A stretch of DNA of 64,000 nucleotides from JAEZDC01 sp036676415 (GTDB lineage: Bacteria; Bacteroidota; Bacteroidia; Chitinophagales; Chitinophagaceae): NCBI GenBank assembly GCA_036676415.1, contig JAKFCX010000065.1:1-64000 (forward strand), read 5' to 3'. The translations under genes were made by a program, and so were the position numbers. The notes beneath the pieces were generated by a model. It worked only from the letters and a program-made list of their open reading frames with translations, did no database searches and was not told the DNA's origin. Below, piece by piece: positions 1-8,916 of the stretch (positions are counted from its first letter, which is position 1; every line of letters begins with the position of its first letter).

Positions 1-1
1 G

Positions 2-352
2 AACGATCGTATAATAGGCAAACCGAAGAGCAGGGAAGATGCTATGGCGATTCTGCAAGACCTGTCAGGTAGTAAACATGCTGTAACAACAGGTGTAGTT
101 ATCAGCAAAGGGAAAAGAGAAATTGCATTTGCTGATACCACTGATGTTTATTTTCATGAACTGACAAAAGGTCAAATCGAATTTTATATTGATAAATACA
201 AACCGTTTGATAAAGCCGGCGCTTATGCCATACAGGAATGGATAGGTGTTGTGGGTATAAAATCTATCAAAGGAGACTTTTATAATGTGATGGGTTTACC
301 TGTTAGCCGTGTGATACAGGCTTTGCAAAAAATAAGTTCAGAAAGTATTTAG
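2..352 (+). CDS. maf: Maf family nucleoside triphosphate pyrophosphatase (5' truncated by window edge)
   Basis: The reading frame is open from base 2. Upstream of the first ATG (base 44) it encodes IGKPKSREDA, the conserved Maf segment just before the helix MAILQDLSG, so the gene begins outside the window and ATG 44 is internal. Maf proteins hydrolyse non-canonical or modified nucleoside triphosphates (house-cleaning) and have been linked to septum formation. The C-terminal signature is visible: TGV near residue 25 of the ATG-44 product, EWIGVVGIKSIKGDFYNVMG, then a final helix. About 115 residues are present of a usual 190-200. DUF2851 follows 41 bp downstream on the same strand. Family assignment is confident; the exact substrate is unknown. 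Confidence 0.85.
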   Translation, partial: NDRIIGKPKSREDAMAILQDLSGSKHAVTTGVVISKGKREIAFADTTDVYFHELTKGQIEFYIDKYKPFDKAGAYAIQEWIGVVGIKSIKGDFYNVMGLPVSRVIQALQKISSESI

Positions 353-393
353 TATTCCCGGATTTTTTTAAATTAGATGCTCAACCCCAGACT

Positions 394-1650
394 ATGAATG
401 AGCGTCTTTTGCAATTCATCTGGCAATTTCAGTATTATAATAAGCATCAGCTAACCACAGATGAGGGTGAGGTTTTACAGATTATATCACCCGGAACATT
501 CAATCAGAATCAAGGTCCAGACTTTCTCAATGCTTCAGTCAAAATTGGCACAACAGTTTGGGTAGGCAATATTGAACTTCATGTAAAAGCATCTGACTGG
601 AATAAACACAGGCATGCGTCCGATCCAAACTATCGTAATGTGATACTACATGTGGTTTGGGAAAATGATCTTACTATCGTTCAATCTTCCGCTTTATCTC
701 TCAAAGAACGAATTCCAAAAATATTACTTGACAACTATGAACAATTGATGCATGCTTCATTGAAACAGGCCTGTAAAGGTTTTCTTCCTGCATTATCGCA
801 ATTGAGTTGGCTTTCGTGGAAAGAACGTTTAGTAGCTGAAAGGCTAGAAAGAAAATCAAAGAAAGTGCTGCAATTGCTTGATGAAAGCAAACAACATTGG
901 GAGGAAGTGTTTTGGTGGATGCTTGCTTCCAACTTTGGAATTAAAGTAAATACGGAAGCTTTTGAAGCCATGGCCCGATCTGTTTCTGTAACGATACTCG
1001 CAAAACACAAAAACCAGATACACCAGCTGGAAGCATTATTATTAGGTCAGGCAAACCTGTTGAGTGGAAATTATGAAGACGATTACGCAAGGTTATTACA
1101 AAAAGAGCACAGGTTTTTAAAACAAAAATACCAGCTTCCTTCTCATAACATTTTACCTCATTTCTTAAGAATGAGGCCTGCAAATTTTCCTACGATTCGA
1201 TTGGCTCAATTAGCAATGCTGGTGAACCAATCATCTCATCTTTTCTCAAGGATTAAGGAAATGGAGTCTGTAAAAGAATTAAAAGATCTGTTGAATGTTA
1301 CTGCTAATGACTATTGGCATTATCACTATACATTTGATGAAGTTACAGCCCATCAACCAAAACATCTCGGCAGCCAGATGGTGGATAATCTAATCATCAA
1401 CACCATTGCTCCTGTATTATTTTCCTACGGTATTTATACAAAACAAGAGATATTCAAAGAAAAAGCGATTCATTGGTTACAGCAGCTTTCAGCAGAACAA
1501 AATGCTATTACGAGGCTATGGCAGTCAGCTGAAGTTGCGAACAGGTCAGCATTTGATTCACAATCGCTCATCGAACTCACCAATAATTATTGCAATCACC
1601 AGCGTTGCCTGGATTGTGCAGTAGGAAATAAAATCCTACAAACTCGTTAA
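394..1650 (+). CDS. DUF2851 family protein
   Basis: This 418-residue protein matches the Bacteroidota DUF2851 family as I know it. The N-terminus reads MNERLLQFIWQFQYYN and is followed by GTFNQNQGPDFLNA and a VGNIELHVKASDW segment typical of the family. The C-terminus ends in a Cys-rich motif (CNHQRCLDCAVG near residues 398-411) that could bind metal. No signal peptide or membrane segment is apparent. The biochemical function of DUF2851 is not known to me. It sits between maf and bshC in the same direction with short gaps, an arrangement suggesting co-transcription. Confidence 0.82.
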   Translation: MNERLLQFIWQFQYYNKHQLTTDEGEVLQIISPGTFNQNQGPDFLNASVKIGTTVWVGNIELHVKASDWNKHRHASDPNYRNVILHVVWENDLTIVQSSALSLKERIPKILLDNYEQLMHASLKQACKGFLPALSQLSWLSWKERLVAERLERKSKKVLQLLDESKQHWEEVFWWMLASNFGIKVNTEAFEAMARSVSVTILAKHKNQIHQLEALLLGQANLLSGNYEDDYARLLQKEHRFLKQKYQLPSHNILPHFLRMRPANFPTIRLAQLAMLVNQSSHLFSRIKEMESVKELKDLLNVTANDYWHYHYTFDEVTAHQPKHLGSQMVDNLIINTIAPVLFSYGIYTKQEIFKEKAIHWLQQLSAEQNAITRLWQSAEVANRSAFDSQSLIELTNNYCNHQRCLDCAVGNKILQTR

Positions 1651-1658
1651 TAGATTTG
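1651..1658 (+). promoter_or_regulatory. Possible Bacteroidota -7 element upstream of bshC
   Basis: TAGATTTG matches the TAnnTTTG consensus and begins directly after the DUF2851 stop codon. It would place a transcript start close to base 1664. No convincing -33 TTG was identified, so this is only a motif match. Confidence 0.3.
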
Positions 1659-1704
1659 GCGCCGGGTTTTGAAAACTGCAAACATATTATCTTCACCAAA
1701 CTTT

Positions 1705-3324
1705 ATGCAGCCAGATAAACAAGTACTTGACGGGATTGAAGTAACTCATTTAGCTTATCAGCAAACGGGCTTTTTCTCAAAGATCGTTGCAGATTATCTC
1801 AACCAGCATGAACAACTGCAACCATTTTATAAATATGAAGTAAGCATTGATGGAATAAGGAAAGCTATTGCAGACAGAAAGGAGTATCCCTACAATCGAG
1901 AAGCGTTAGTCTCAGCTTTAAAGCTGGAGTATGAAGGAATAAAGACATCTGCTAAGGTGCAGAGTAACCTGGATCTTCTGTTGCAGGCGAATACATTCAC
2001 TATCACAACTGCCCACCAACCAAACATTTTTACAGGACCTCTATATTTTATCTACAAAATACTTCATGCAATAAAGATTGCAGATACACTACAGCAGCAA
2101 GTGCCCGGAAACAATTTTGTTCCAGTTTTTTTTATGGGAAGTGAAGATGCTGATCTTGATGAATTAGGATACATTAGTGTAGATGGTAAGAAATATGAAT
2201 GGAAGACTAAGCAAACCGGTGCTGTTGGAAGAATGAAAGTTGATAAGGAGTTTATTGGTTTAATAAATGAGTTATCTGCACAGCTTGGCGTTTTGCCTTT
2301 TGGCCGTGAGATGATCTCGGTCTTTCAGGATTGTTATAAATTGGGAGAAACGATCCAGCAATCTACATTAAGATTAGTGAATACATTATTTGGTGAATAT
2401 GGGTTAGTCGTACTTATTCCTGATAATGCAGCAATGAAGAAAGCATTTCAGCCCATCATTAAAAAAGAGTTGGTGCAGCAATTTTCTCATAAAGCAGTTG
2501 AACAAAGTATCACAGCGTTAAACAAACATTACAAAGTTCAGGCTGGAGGAAGAGACCTTAATTTCTTTTATCTGTTAGATGATAAACGAGAAAGAATAGA
2601 ATTATCGGGGTCAAAATATGTTGTAAAGAATCTTCAGCTTGAATTTACCATCGATGAAATTTTAAAGGAAGTTGAAGACCATCCGGAAAGATTTAGTCCG
2701 AACGTAATTCTCAGGGGTGTTTTCCAGGAAATGATATTGCCCAATATTGTATTTATCGGTGGAGGAGGAGAAATCGCTTATTGGCTTGAGTTGAAGAAAG
2801 TTTTTGAAGAAGCAGATGTGCCTTACCCGATGTTGGTACTCAGGAATTCATTTTTGATCCTGAAAAGAAAACAACTCGAATTGATGAATGATCTTGGTTT
2901 CAGTATGGAAGACTTCTTTACCTCATCAGAAACATTGTTGAACCGGCTTACTGAAAGAGAATCGACCAACCAGCTTTCATTGAGTGAAGAAATAGGGGAG
3001 TTGAATAGTTTTTATCAGCAGTTACATGAAACAACGTTGAAGATAGATGCCAGTTTAGCTGATCATGTAAATGCATTACAGGCCAAAGCACTGAAGCGTA
3101 TCAATGAACTGGAGAAAAAGATGCTTCGCTCAGAGAAAAGAAAATTTGAAGCAGAAAAAAGAAAGATTCAGAAACTGAAAGATGGATTATTTCCTAATGG
3201 AAGTTTGCAGGAAAGAGTCGAAAATATTTCTGGCTTGTATGCAAGAGATGGAAAAGGACTGATCGAAAATTTATACAAGCATTCTTTGAGCCTCGAGCAA
3301 CAGTTTACAGTTGTTACGATCTAA
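1705..3324 (+). CDS. bshC: Bacillithiol biosynthesis cysteine-adding enzyme BshC
   Basis: BshC adds cysteine to GlcN-malate in the last step of bacillithiol synthesis. The protein shows the family start region (THLAYQQTGFFSKIVADYL), the TTAHQPNIFTGPLYFIYK motif, the GSEDADLDEL motif and the GGGGEIAYWLELK motif. A long charged coiled coil follows at about residues 430-505 (LEKKMLRSEKRKFEAEKRK), as expected for this family. Length is about 539 residues, normal for BshC. ATG 1705 is chosen; an in-frame TTG at 1669 would add 12 residues. The 3' end overlaps the convergent purE gene by 4 bp. YtxJ at 24 kb is a second bacillithiol-linked gene in this window. Confidence 0.93.
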   Translation: MQPDKQVLDGIEVTHLAYQQTGFFSKIVADYLNQHEQLQPFYKYEVSIDGIRKAIADRKEYPYNREALVSALKLEYEGIKTSAKVQSNLDLLLQANTFTITTAHQPNIFTGPLYFIYKILHAIKIADTLQQQVPGNNFVPVFFMGSEDADLDELGYISVDGKKYEWKTKQTGAVGRMKVDKEFIGLINELSAQLGVLPFGREMISVFQDCYKLGETIQQSTLRLVNTLFGEYGLVVLIPDNAAMKKAFQPIIKKELVQQFSHKAVEQSITALNKHYKVQAGGRDLNFFYLLDDKRERIELSGSKYVVKNLQLEFTIDEILKEVEDHPERFSPNVILRGVFQEMILPNIVFIGGGGEIAYWLELKKVFEEADVPYPMLVLRNSFLILKRKQLELMNDLGFSMEDFFTSSETLLNRLTERESTNQLSLSEEIGELNSFYQQLHETTLKIDASLADHVNALQAKALKRINELEKKMLRSEKRKFEAEKRKIQKLKDGLFPNGSLQERVENISGLYARDGKGLIENLYKHSLSLEQQFTVVTI

Positions 3325-3833
3325 TCAAACTTATTATCCCATCCTTTTTCTTTCAGGATATTTACTTTGTCCAATACTTCGGTGTTAAGTTTCTTTTTGT
3401 AGGCGGCAATTTTTTCCGATGTCGATTCATCAAAAGCACCAATCATTTGTGCTGCAAGTATCCCGGCATTTTTTGCTGCATTCAGTGCCACAGTAGCCAC
3501 TGGAACACCATTCGGCATTTGCAGAATAGATAAAATAGAATCCCAGCCGTCAACGGAATTAGATGATTTCACGGGAACACCGATCACAGGTAACGTAGTA
3601 ATAGAAGCAATCATTCCAGGTAAATGTGCCGCACCACCAGCTCCGGCAATTATAATCCTCAATCCTCTTTCTTTTGCTGATGATGCATAATCAAACATTC
3701 TTTGTGGAGTTCTGTGTGCCGATACAACAGTCAGTTCGTATTCGATACCAAATTCTTTCAAAATATCAGCAGCAGGTTGCATCACACTCAGGTCACTATC
3801 GCTGCCCATAATAATTCCGACGATTGGTTGCAT
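3321..3833 (-). CDS. purE: 5-(carboxyamino)imidazole ribonucleotide mutase
   Basis: PurE (class I) converts N5-CAIR to CAIR in de novo purine synthesis. The 170-residue protein has the GSDSDL substrate loop at residues 10-15 and SAHRTP at 38-43. The GAGGAAHLPGMIAS segment carries the catalytic region, and GVPV plus SILQMPNGVPVATV follow. It lies 24 bp downstream of purK on the same strand, forming the usual purK-purE pair. Its stop overlaps the end of convergent bshC by 4 bp. Confidence 0.96.
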   Translation of the reverse strand: MQPIVGIIMGSDSDLSVMQPAADILKEFGIEYELTVVSAHRTPQRMFDYASSAKERGLRIIIAGAGGAAHLPGMIASITTLPVIGVPVKSSNSVDGWDSILSILQMPNGVPVATVALNAAKNAGILAAQMIGAFDESTSEKIAAYKKKLNTEVLDKVNILKEKGWDNKFD

Positions 3834-3857
3834 GTAGATGGTTTGATTGCAAAAATA

Positions 3858-4982
3858 CTAACGACTAACGACTTTCAAAGTATGTTTGATCTTATTGGCC
3901 TTATGCATGAGGTCAGCTCGGTCTTTGCTAAGAATTGTAACGTGCCCCATTTTTCTGCCGGGCTTTGTTTCTTTCTTTCCGTAAAGATGAACAAATGCAT
4001 TATCAGTTTTCAACACTTCTTCTAATCCTTCGTATACAGCTTCACCGCTAAATCCTTCAGCACCTAAAATATTTACGATTGCGGATGATTGAATTGCAGC
4101 AGTATTGCCTAACGGATATCCAAGGATGATCCTCCATAACATATCATACTGGCTGCAATAATGAGCTTCAATGGAATGATGTCCACTGTTATGCACTCGT
4201 GGTGCAGTCTCGTTTACCAATACTTCATCATCTTTATCAATAAACAGTTCTATTGCAAATAAACCAGGACTATTCAGATCCCGGGCAATTTTTGACGCAA
4301 TGGCTTCTATCTTCCATAATATCTTCTGAGATATTTGAGCTGGTGAAACCTGGTAATCCAATAAGTTTAAAACAGGATCGAAAAGCATTTCGGTAGGAGG
4401 GTATAACGCAGTATCGCCGGTATCACTCACTGCAGCAATTACGGCAATTTCCATTTTTACATTCACGAGTTTTTCCAGGATCGACGGAGCGTTAAAAGCT
4501 TTTTCTATTTCAGCTTCTGAATGTAAAATCTGAACCCCTTTTCCATCATAACCACCCTCACCAATTTTATGAACTGCAGGAAGAAAATCGATGTTTGATC
4601 TCACATCTTCTATAGTCTGCGTTAGAATAAATGCCGATGTTGGTATCTCATGTTCTTTGTAAAACTGCTTTTGAAGTATCTTATTCTTTATGACACGTAT
4701 TGCAGAAGGCTTCGGATAAATTCTCACACCTTCGGATTCCAGTTTTTCTAATGCATCAACATTCACCGCCTCAATTTCTATGGTCAAAGCATCAAGACCT
4801 TTTCCAAAATGGTAAACAGTATCGAAATCTTTGATATCACCTTTTATGAAATGATTACAAAGGTGTGCAGCCGGACAATTTTCATCATTCTCCAAAACAA
4901 AAGTTTCTATAACATAGTTAGCTGCAGCTTGTAATAACATTCGTCCTAACTGTCCACCACCAAGGATTCCAACTTTTTGCAT
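3858..4982 (-). CDS. purK: 5-(carboxyamino)imidazole ribonucleotide synthase
   Basis: PurK is an ATP-grasp enzyme that carboxylates AIR to N5-CAIR using bicarbonate and ATP, handing its product to PurE. The N-terminal nucleotide-binding-like motif GILGGGQLGRML is at residues 5-16. The ATP-grasp core includes KIGEGGYDGKGVQI, and the metal/phosphate region is VNETAPRVHNSGHHSIEA. Length 374 is normal. It is first in a two-gene purK-purE unit. Confidence 0.96.
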   Translation of the reverse strand: MQKVGILGGGQLGRMLLQAAANYVIETFVLENDENCPAAHLCNHFIKGDIKDFDTVYHFGKGLDALTIEIEAVNVDALEKLESEGVRIYPKPSAIRVIKNKILQKQFYKEHEIPTSAFILTQTIEDVRSNIDFLPAVHKIGEGGYDGKGVQILHSEAEIEKAFNAPSILEKLVNVKMEIAVIAAVSDTGDTALYPPTEMLFDPVLNLLDYQVSPAQISQKILWKIEAIASKIARDLNSPGLFAIELFIDKDDEVLVNETAPRVHNSGHHSIEAHYCSQYDMLWRIILGYPLGNTAAIQSSAIVNILGAEGFSGEAVYEGLEEVLKTDNAFVHLYGKKETKPGRKMGHVTILSKDRADLMHKANKIKHTLKVVSR

Positions 4983-4986
4983 GAAG

Positions 4987-4994
4987 CAAATGTA
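4987..4994 (-). promoter_or_regulatory. Possible -7 promoter element of purK-purE
   Basis: On the minus strand these bases read TACATTTG, an exact TAnnTTTG match, 4 bp upstream of the purK ATG. Such close spacing would give an almost leaderless message. No clear -33 element was found. Confidence 0.35.
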
Positions 4995-5025
4995 AGTGCA
5001 ACGAAGAAACTATACAGCTGTTATT

Positions 5026-7227
5026 TTACTCCTGATATTCAGGTTGCGAACCTGCTTTTGACAGTACAGATAAAAATCTTCTAACTTCTTTATAGCTATT
5101 CAAATAGTATTTAGCAGCTGAAATATTACTGCCGACTTTTACCGTAATTGCTTCTTCGGGTAAACTCCTGAATATGTCTTCATCAGTATAATCATCTCCA
5201 ATAGCAATCATCATTTCTGGCCGGTATTCCTGTACCCAGGCAGCCACCGCTTTACCTTTGTTGATCTCGGCATTTTTCACCTCGATCACTTTATTGCCTT
5301 GCAGAATTTGTAATCCCCTATCACTAACAAGATATTTAAGATTGTTGGTGAGTTCATTTGCTCTTAATTCTCCCAGGTCATCATCTGTCCTGCGAAAATG
5401 CCATACTAAAGAAAAAGTTTTTTCTTCTATGAAACTGCCAGGGGTTCTGTCAGTATAAGTATTCAATACCTGTAATACTTCCTTTTTCCATTCGTCGGTT
5501 AATCCTGGTACAGATCTCCATTCTTCGCCATGATATTTTACGAAAGCACCATGTTCTGCAATCATATCCATCTCCAGGTTTCCAAGCCATTCTTCGAGTG
5601 TTTGATGATTTCTTCCACTTATCAGAACCACTTTAGTAGCCGGATCTGACGAAAGATCATGCAATAACTCATACAATTCCTTATCCGGACTGGCCATTTG
5701 AATATTAGACTGAAACCCAACCAGCGTTCCGTCATAATCCAGAAATAAAACCTTTCTCTTCGATTTGGCATAGGCCTCCCTTATCGAGTTTTCTTTAGTA
5801 GTATTCAATCGTTTTGCCTGCATAGATTCCTGCATTGTTTTAACTTCTTCTAATCGATTCGTAAAATTTCTTACCCATGAGCTGATGTTGAATTTCTCTA
5901 CAGCATATCTCAACTGTTTCATTCTTCTTTCCTGCTCTTCTATCGGCATTTTTAAAGCCACATATATCGCTTCACTTATTTCAAGAACGTTATTGGGATT
6001 AACGATCCATGCATCAACTAATTCTTTTGCAGCTCCTGCCATTTCACTAAGAATCAACATGCCATCATTGTTGATCCTTGAAGCGATATATTCTTTGCAT
6101 ACCAGGTTCATCCCATCTCTCATTGGTGTTACCAGGCATATATGAGCAAAATGATAGAGGGCAGCCAGCATTTCAAATGGTGCTGACTGGTAAAAATAAT
6201 GAACCGGTACCCAGCTAAGTGTTCTGTAACGGCTATTAAGGTTCCCAACAAACTTATCAATCTCGTCTCTTAACTCTTTGTATTGCGAAACTTTATCCCT
6301 GGAAGGCACCACGATCATGTACAGCGACACTTTTCCCTTGAACTCTGGTTGTTCTGACAGAAACAATTCAAAAGCGTGTAATCGTTGTAGAATTCCTTTG
6401 CTATAATCGAGACGATCAATGGTCAATATCATTTTTGTATCGCCAAAGAGATGTTTCAAACTGCTGATATTCTCCTGAACCTGTTTGTTATGAATTGCTT
6501 CACTGAATTTTTTGTCGTCAATTCCCATAGGGAAAGATTCGACCACAATACTCCTGTTTTCGGTGGAAATTACATTGGCTGAGCTGCGATAACCGGAAAG
6601 GCGTGTAACCGTACTTAAAAAGTGTCGTACGTCATCATAGGTATGAAAGCCGATAAGATCAGCACCTAACATCCCGTGCAACAGTTCTCGTCTCCATGGA
6701 ATGAGCCGGAATATTTCAAAAGAAGGAAACGGAATATGATTAAAGAAACCAATGCTCATGTTTGGCTTAGCTTCTCTTAAAAAAGACGGAACTAAAAGTA
6801 ACTGGTAGTCATGCACCCAAACGGTATCATCATCTTCAACATTCTTAAGGATGGCTTCTGCAAAAAGCCTGTTCACTTCTACATAAGACTTCCAGAAATC
6901 CTGCTCAAACTTGGCATACGTTGGCATATAATGAAAGATGGGCCACAGGGTTTCATTAGAAAATCCTTCATAAAAATTATTTACCTGGAGTTGGCTGAGG
7001 AAAACCGGAAATAGGTTTTCGGGTGATAACTGATCTGCGATCTCTTTTTGCTGATGTTCCGATTCAATAATGCTTCCCGGCCAGCCGATCCAGATGTTAT
7101 TACCATTTTTATAAATGGAACCTAAGCCTGTTGCAAGTCCCCCTTCACTGGTTTTAAACGTATACTTTCCCTGTTCTACTAATATTTTTACCGGCAACCT
7201 GTTTGATACAATGATAGTCTTTGGCAT
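5026..7227 (-). CDS. Bifunctional alpha,alpha-trehalose-phosphate synthase / trehalose-phosphatase
   Basis: A fused OtsA-OtsB enzyme of 733 residues that would make trehalose from UDP-glucose and glucose-6-phosphate in two steps. The N-terminal glycosyltransferase-20 domain starts VSNRLPVK and carries EGGLATGL, VWVHDYQLLLVP, GFFNHIPFPS and the C-terminal MRDGMNLVCKEY and ILSEMAGAA motifs. The HAD phosphatase domain begins near residue 490 with nucleophile motif DYDGT (about 496-500), ISGRN, and the metal motif GDDYTDED (about 676-683). All catalytic motifs of both halves are present. Trehalose is a compatible solute, so a stress role is likely. A Nudix gene lies 26 bp upstream on the same strand. 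Confidence 0.93.
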   Translation of the reverse strand: MPKTIIVSNRLPVKILVEQGKYTFKTSEGGLATGLGSIYKNGNNIWIGWPGSIIESEHQQKEIADQLSPENLFPVFLSQLQVNNFYEGFSNETLWPIFHYMPTYAKFEQDFWKSYVEVNRLFAEAILKNVEDDDTVWVHDYQLLLVPSFLREAKPNMSIGFFNHIPFPSFEIFRLIPWRRELLHGMLGADLIGFHTYDDVRHFLSTVTRLSGYRSSANVISTENRSIVVESFPMGIDDKKFSEAIHNKQVQENISSLKHLFGDTKMILTIDRLDYSKGILQRLHAFELFLSEQPEFKGKVSLYMIVVPSRDKVSQYKELRDEIDKFVGNLNSRYRTLSWVPVHYFYQSAPFEMLAALYHFAHICLVTPMRDGMNLVCKEYIASRINNDGMLILSEMAGAAKELVDAWIVNPNNVLEISEAIYVALKMPIEEQERRMKQLRYAVEKFNISSWVRNFTNRLEEVKTMQESMQAKRLNTTKENSIREAYAKSKRKVLFLDYDGTLVGFQSNIQMASPDKELYELLHDLSSDPATKVVLISGRNHQTLEEWLGNLEMDMIAEHGAFVKYHGEEWRSVPGLTDEWKKEVLQVLNTYTDRTPGSFIEEKTFSLVWHFRRTDDDLGELRANELTNNLKYLVSDRGLQILQGNKVIEVKNAEINKGKAVAAWVQEYRPEMMIAIGDDYTDEDIFRSLPEEAITVKVGSNISAAKYYLNSYKEVRRFLSVLSKAGSQPEYQE

Positions 7228-7253
7228 ACAAGTATTTATCCCAAAAACTATAC

Positions 7254-7664
7254 CTATGCCGGTTCTGTAACTTTATTTAATACACGTCTAATGTTAGCAT
7301 ACGTTTTTTCCAGATAAGGTTGAAGCTCAGTAGCCTTTACCCACTTAAGGTCTTCTATCTGTTCCTCTGTTTGGGGTATTAGTTTATCAACCGATGAAGC
7401 CTTCATTCTATACCATGCTGTTTTTTTGATGATCTGCTCTCCATTTTCTTCATAATGATGAAGCGTTGTATCTATCAGGCTTCCGATCTGCACATTTTTT
7501 AAACCGGTTTCTTCCTCTACTTCTCTTACTGCACACTCTTCCATCGTCTCATCCTTATCCATCTTGCCCTTTGGCAGATCCCAATACTTTTTTCGGTAGA
7601 TCAGTAAAATCTCACCTTTTTCATTCTCCACAACTCCACCTGCTGCCAATATCATTTTTTCCAT
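7254..7664 (-). CDS. Nudix hydrolase
   Basis: The 136-residue protein carries a perfect Nudix box at residues 33-55 (G33, E39, R47-E48, E51-E52, G54-L55). It is preceded by AAGGVV and YWDLPKGK, typical of the (di)nucleoside polyphosphate / NTP type. Substrate cannot be told from sequence. It is transcribed with the trehalose gene (26 bp gap) and divergently from pyrE. Confidence 0.9.
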   Translation of the reverse strand: MEKMILAAGGVVENEKGEILLIYRKKYWDLPKGKMDKDETMEECAVREVEEETGLKNVQIGSLIDTTLHHYEENGEQIIKKTAWYRMKASSVDKLIPQTEEQIEDLKWVKATELQPYLEKTYANIRRVLNKVTEPA

Positions 7665-7744
7665 TTCAGCTAATTTTTTCTAAAAATAGTCTCAAATAGA
7701 ACACCAATAAATTTCTGCTGTTGGTTGCACCTTATCTTCGTAAC

Positions 7745-8374
7745 ATGGGTAATGAAAAAGCCATTGCTGAAAAGTTATTACAAATAGAAGCAGTTAAACT
7801 GAGGCCAGAAGAACCTTATACCTGGGCCAGCGGCTGGAAAAGTCCGATCTACTGCGATAATCGCAAGATCCTTTCATTTCCTTACATCAGAGATTACATC
7901 AAGAGTGAACTTTGTAATGTGATATTTGAGCAGTTTGCAGAAGCTGAATTGGTAGCTGGTGTTGCGACTGCTGGAATTGCCTGGGGTGCAATGGCTGCTG
8001 ATCAACTGAAAATGCCTTTTGTTTACGTGAGACCAAAACCAAAAGAACATGGATTGGGTAACCAGATTGAAGGCCATTTTGAAAGAGGAGCAAAGGTTAT
8101 CGTAGTGGAAGACCTGGTCTCAACAGGAAAAAGCAGTTTACAGGTGGTGGAAGCATTACGCCAAGCCGGAGCAGAAGTGGTAGGAATGATCTCAATTTTC
8201 AATTATGGTTTTGATGTAGCGGTAGAAGCTTTTGACCAGGCCGGAGTAAAATTAAAATCGCTGACAAATTATCCGCAGATGATTAGTCTTGCAATGGAGA
8301 AAGGAACTATTCCTGCTGAAATGGAATCTATATTATTACAATGGCAGAAAGATCCTGCTAACTGGAAGAAATAA
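7745..8374 (+). CDS. pyrE: Orotate phosphoribosyltransferase
   Basis: PyrE joins orotate to PRPP to give OMP in pyrimidine synthesis. The PRPP loop VVEDLVSTGKSS is at residues 120-131, and YTWASGWKSPIYCDNRK is the conserved orotate-side N-terminal region. FVYVRPKPKEHGLGNQIEG is the catalytic flexible loop. ATG 7745 gives 209 residues, normal length. An in-frame TTG at 7721 would add eight residues that do not resemble the family. A secreted HMA protein gene starts 2 bp after the stop. Confidence 0.95.
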   Translation: MGNEKAIAEKLLQIEAVKLRPEEPYTWASGWKSPIYCDNRKILSFPYIRDYIKSELCNVIFEQFAEAELVAGVATAGIAWGAMAADQLKMPFVYVRPKPKEHGLGNQIEGHFERGAKVIVVEDLVSTGKSSLQVVEALRQAGAEVVGMISIFNYGFDVAVEAFDQAGVKLKSLTNYPQMISLAMEKGTIPAEMESILLQWQKDPANWKK

Positions 8375-8375
8375 A

Positions 8376-8792
8376 ATGAAATCCTATATGAAAAAACTAT
8401 TGTTGGCTATCGTATTAATTTGTGGAGTGGCTGTGACAGCAATGGCACAGCAACCAAAAGCACAATGGGTAACCATTAAATCAGAAAACCTTAAGTGCTG
8501 GGATTGTAAAAAATTATTAGATGAATATCTGAAAAGAGCAAACGGCTCACAGATGGAAAGCGGAATGATACAATGGAGATACAATCTTATTAAGGGAGAA
8601 ATCAAAGTGCAGTATTATCCCGACAGGACAAATCCTAACCTCATCAAAACGGTTATGGCCAATGCTGGTTTTGATGCCGATGAGATCAAAGCCTCGGAAG
8701 AGTCTTACAAGATCCTTCCACCGAATTGCAAAAGAGCAGCAGATGGAGGTGGACCCAAAAAAGGAAAGCCTTGTCATATAGAGCCGCAATAA
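8376..8792 (+). CDS. Secreted heavy-metal-associated (HMA) domain protein
   Basis: The predicted product has a signal peptide with cleavage near AMA-Q (residues 22-25), then an HMA-like domain with the metal-binding pair C41 and C44 (KCWDCKK). A basic, Cys-containing tail follows (LPPNCKRA and KGKPCHIEPQ). HMA domains carry Cu(I) or other soft metals, so periplasmic metal binding is inferred. ATG 8376 is used; ATG 8388 (MKKLLLAIV) is equally plausible. An upstream open frame overlapping pyrE is not used because it lacks a signal peptide. The gene may be co-transcribed with pyrE and precedes a strong terminator. It lies about 1.7 kb from the copper cluster. Confidence 0.78.
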   Translation: MKSYMKKLLLAIVLICGVAVTAMAQQPKAQWVTIKSENLKCWDCKKLLDEYLKRANGSQMESGMIQWRYNLIKGEIKVQYYPDRTNPNLIKTVMANAGFDADEIKASEESYKILPPNCKRAADGGGPKKGKPCHIEPQ

Positions 8793-8800
8793 TAAAATTG

Positions 8801-8829
8801 AAAAATCCCACCGATTAGTGGGATTTTTT
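8801..8829 (+). terminator. Rho-independent terminator after the HMA gene
   Basis: AAAAATCCCAC and GTGGGATTTTTT form an 11-bp stem around a 6-nt loop (8812-8817), followed by T. The A-run on the left arm would allow it to act also for the convergent ALDH gene. Confidence 0.85.
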
Positions 8830-8865
8830 ATTGAACAAACTTCAGTAACTCCGATGAAACTTTAC

Positions 8866-8880
8866 TTGCGTCGCACTCTT
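8866..8880 (+). repeat. Dispersed intergenic motif TTGCGTCGCACTCTT, copy 1
   Basis: Exact copy of a 15-mer that occurs five times in the window, always between genes. Here it lies in a convergent intergenic gap. The match to copy 2 (26101-26115, opposite strand) extends to CAACTTTCA on the 3' side, and to copy 3 to CTTTAC on the 5' side. Confidence 0.8.
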
Positions 8881-8916
8881 CAACTTTCAACACATCTATG
8901 ATCAGGCAGAATAATC

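Noticed and set aside
3321..3324. Convergent gene-end overlaps (bshC/purE, truncated haemoglobin/29215 gene, PyrR-like/desaturase, dioxygenase/62863 gene) as a regulatory signal
   Set aside because: Overlaps of 4-14 bp between convergent stops are common in compact genomes, so no special meaning was assigned.
8289..8375. Upstream extension of the secreted HMA protein into pyrE
   Set aside because: It overlaps pyrE in another frame and would bury the signal peptide; ATG 8376 or 8388 gives a proper export signal.
8861..8900. The 15-mer motif as a terminator
   Set aside because: It has no stem long enough and no following T-run; a proper terminator already lies at 8801-8829.
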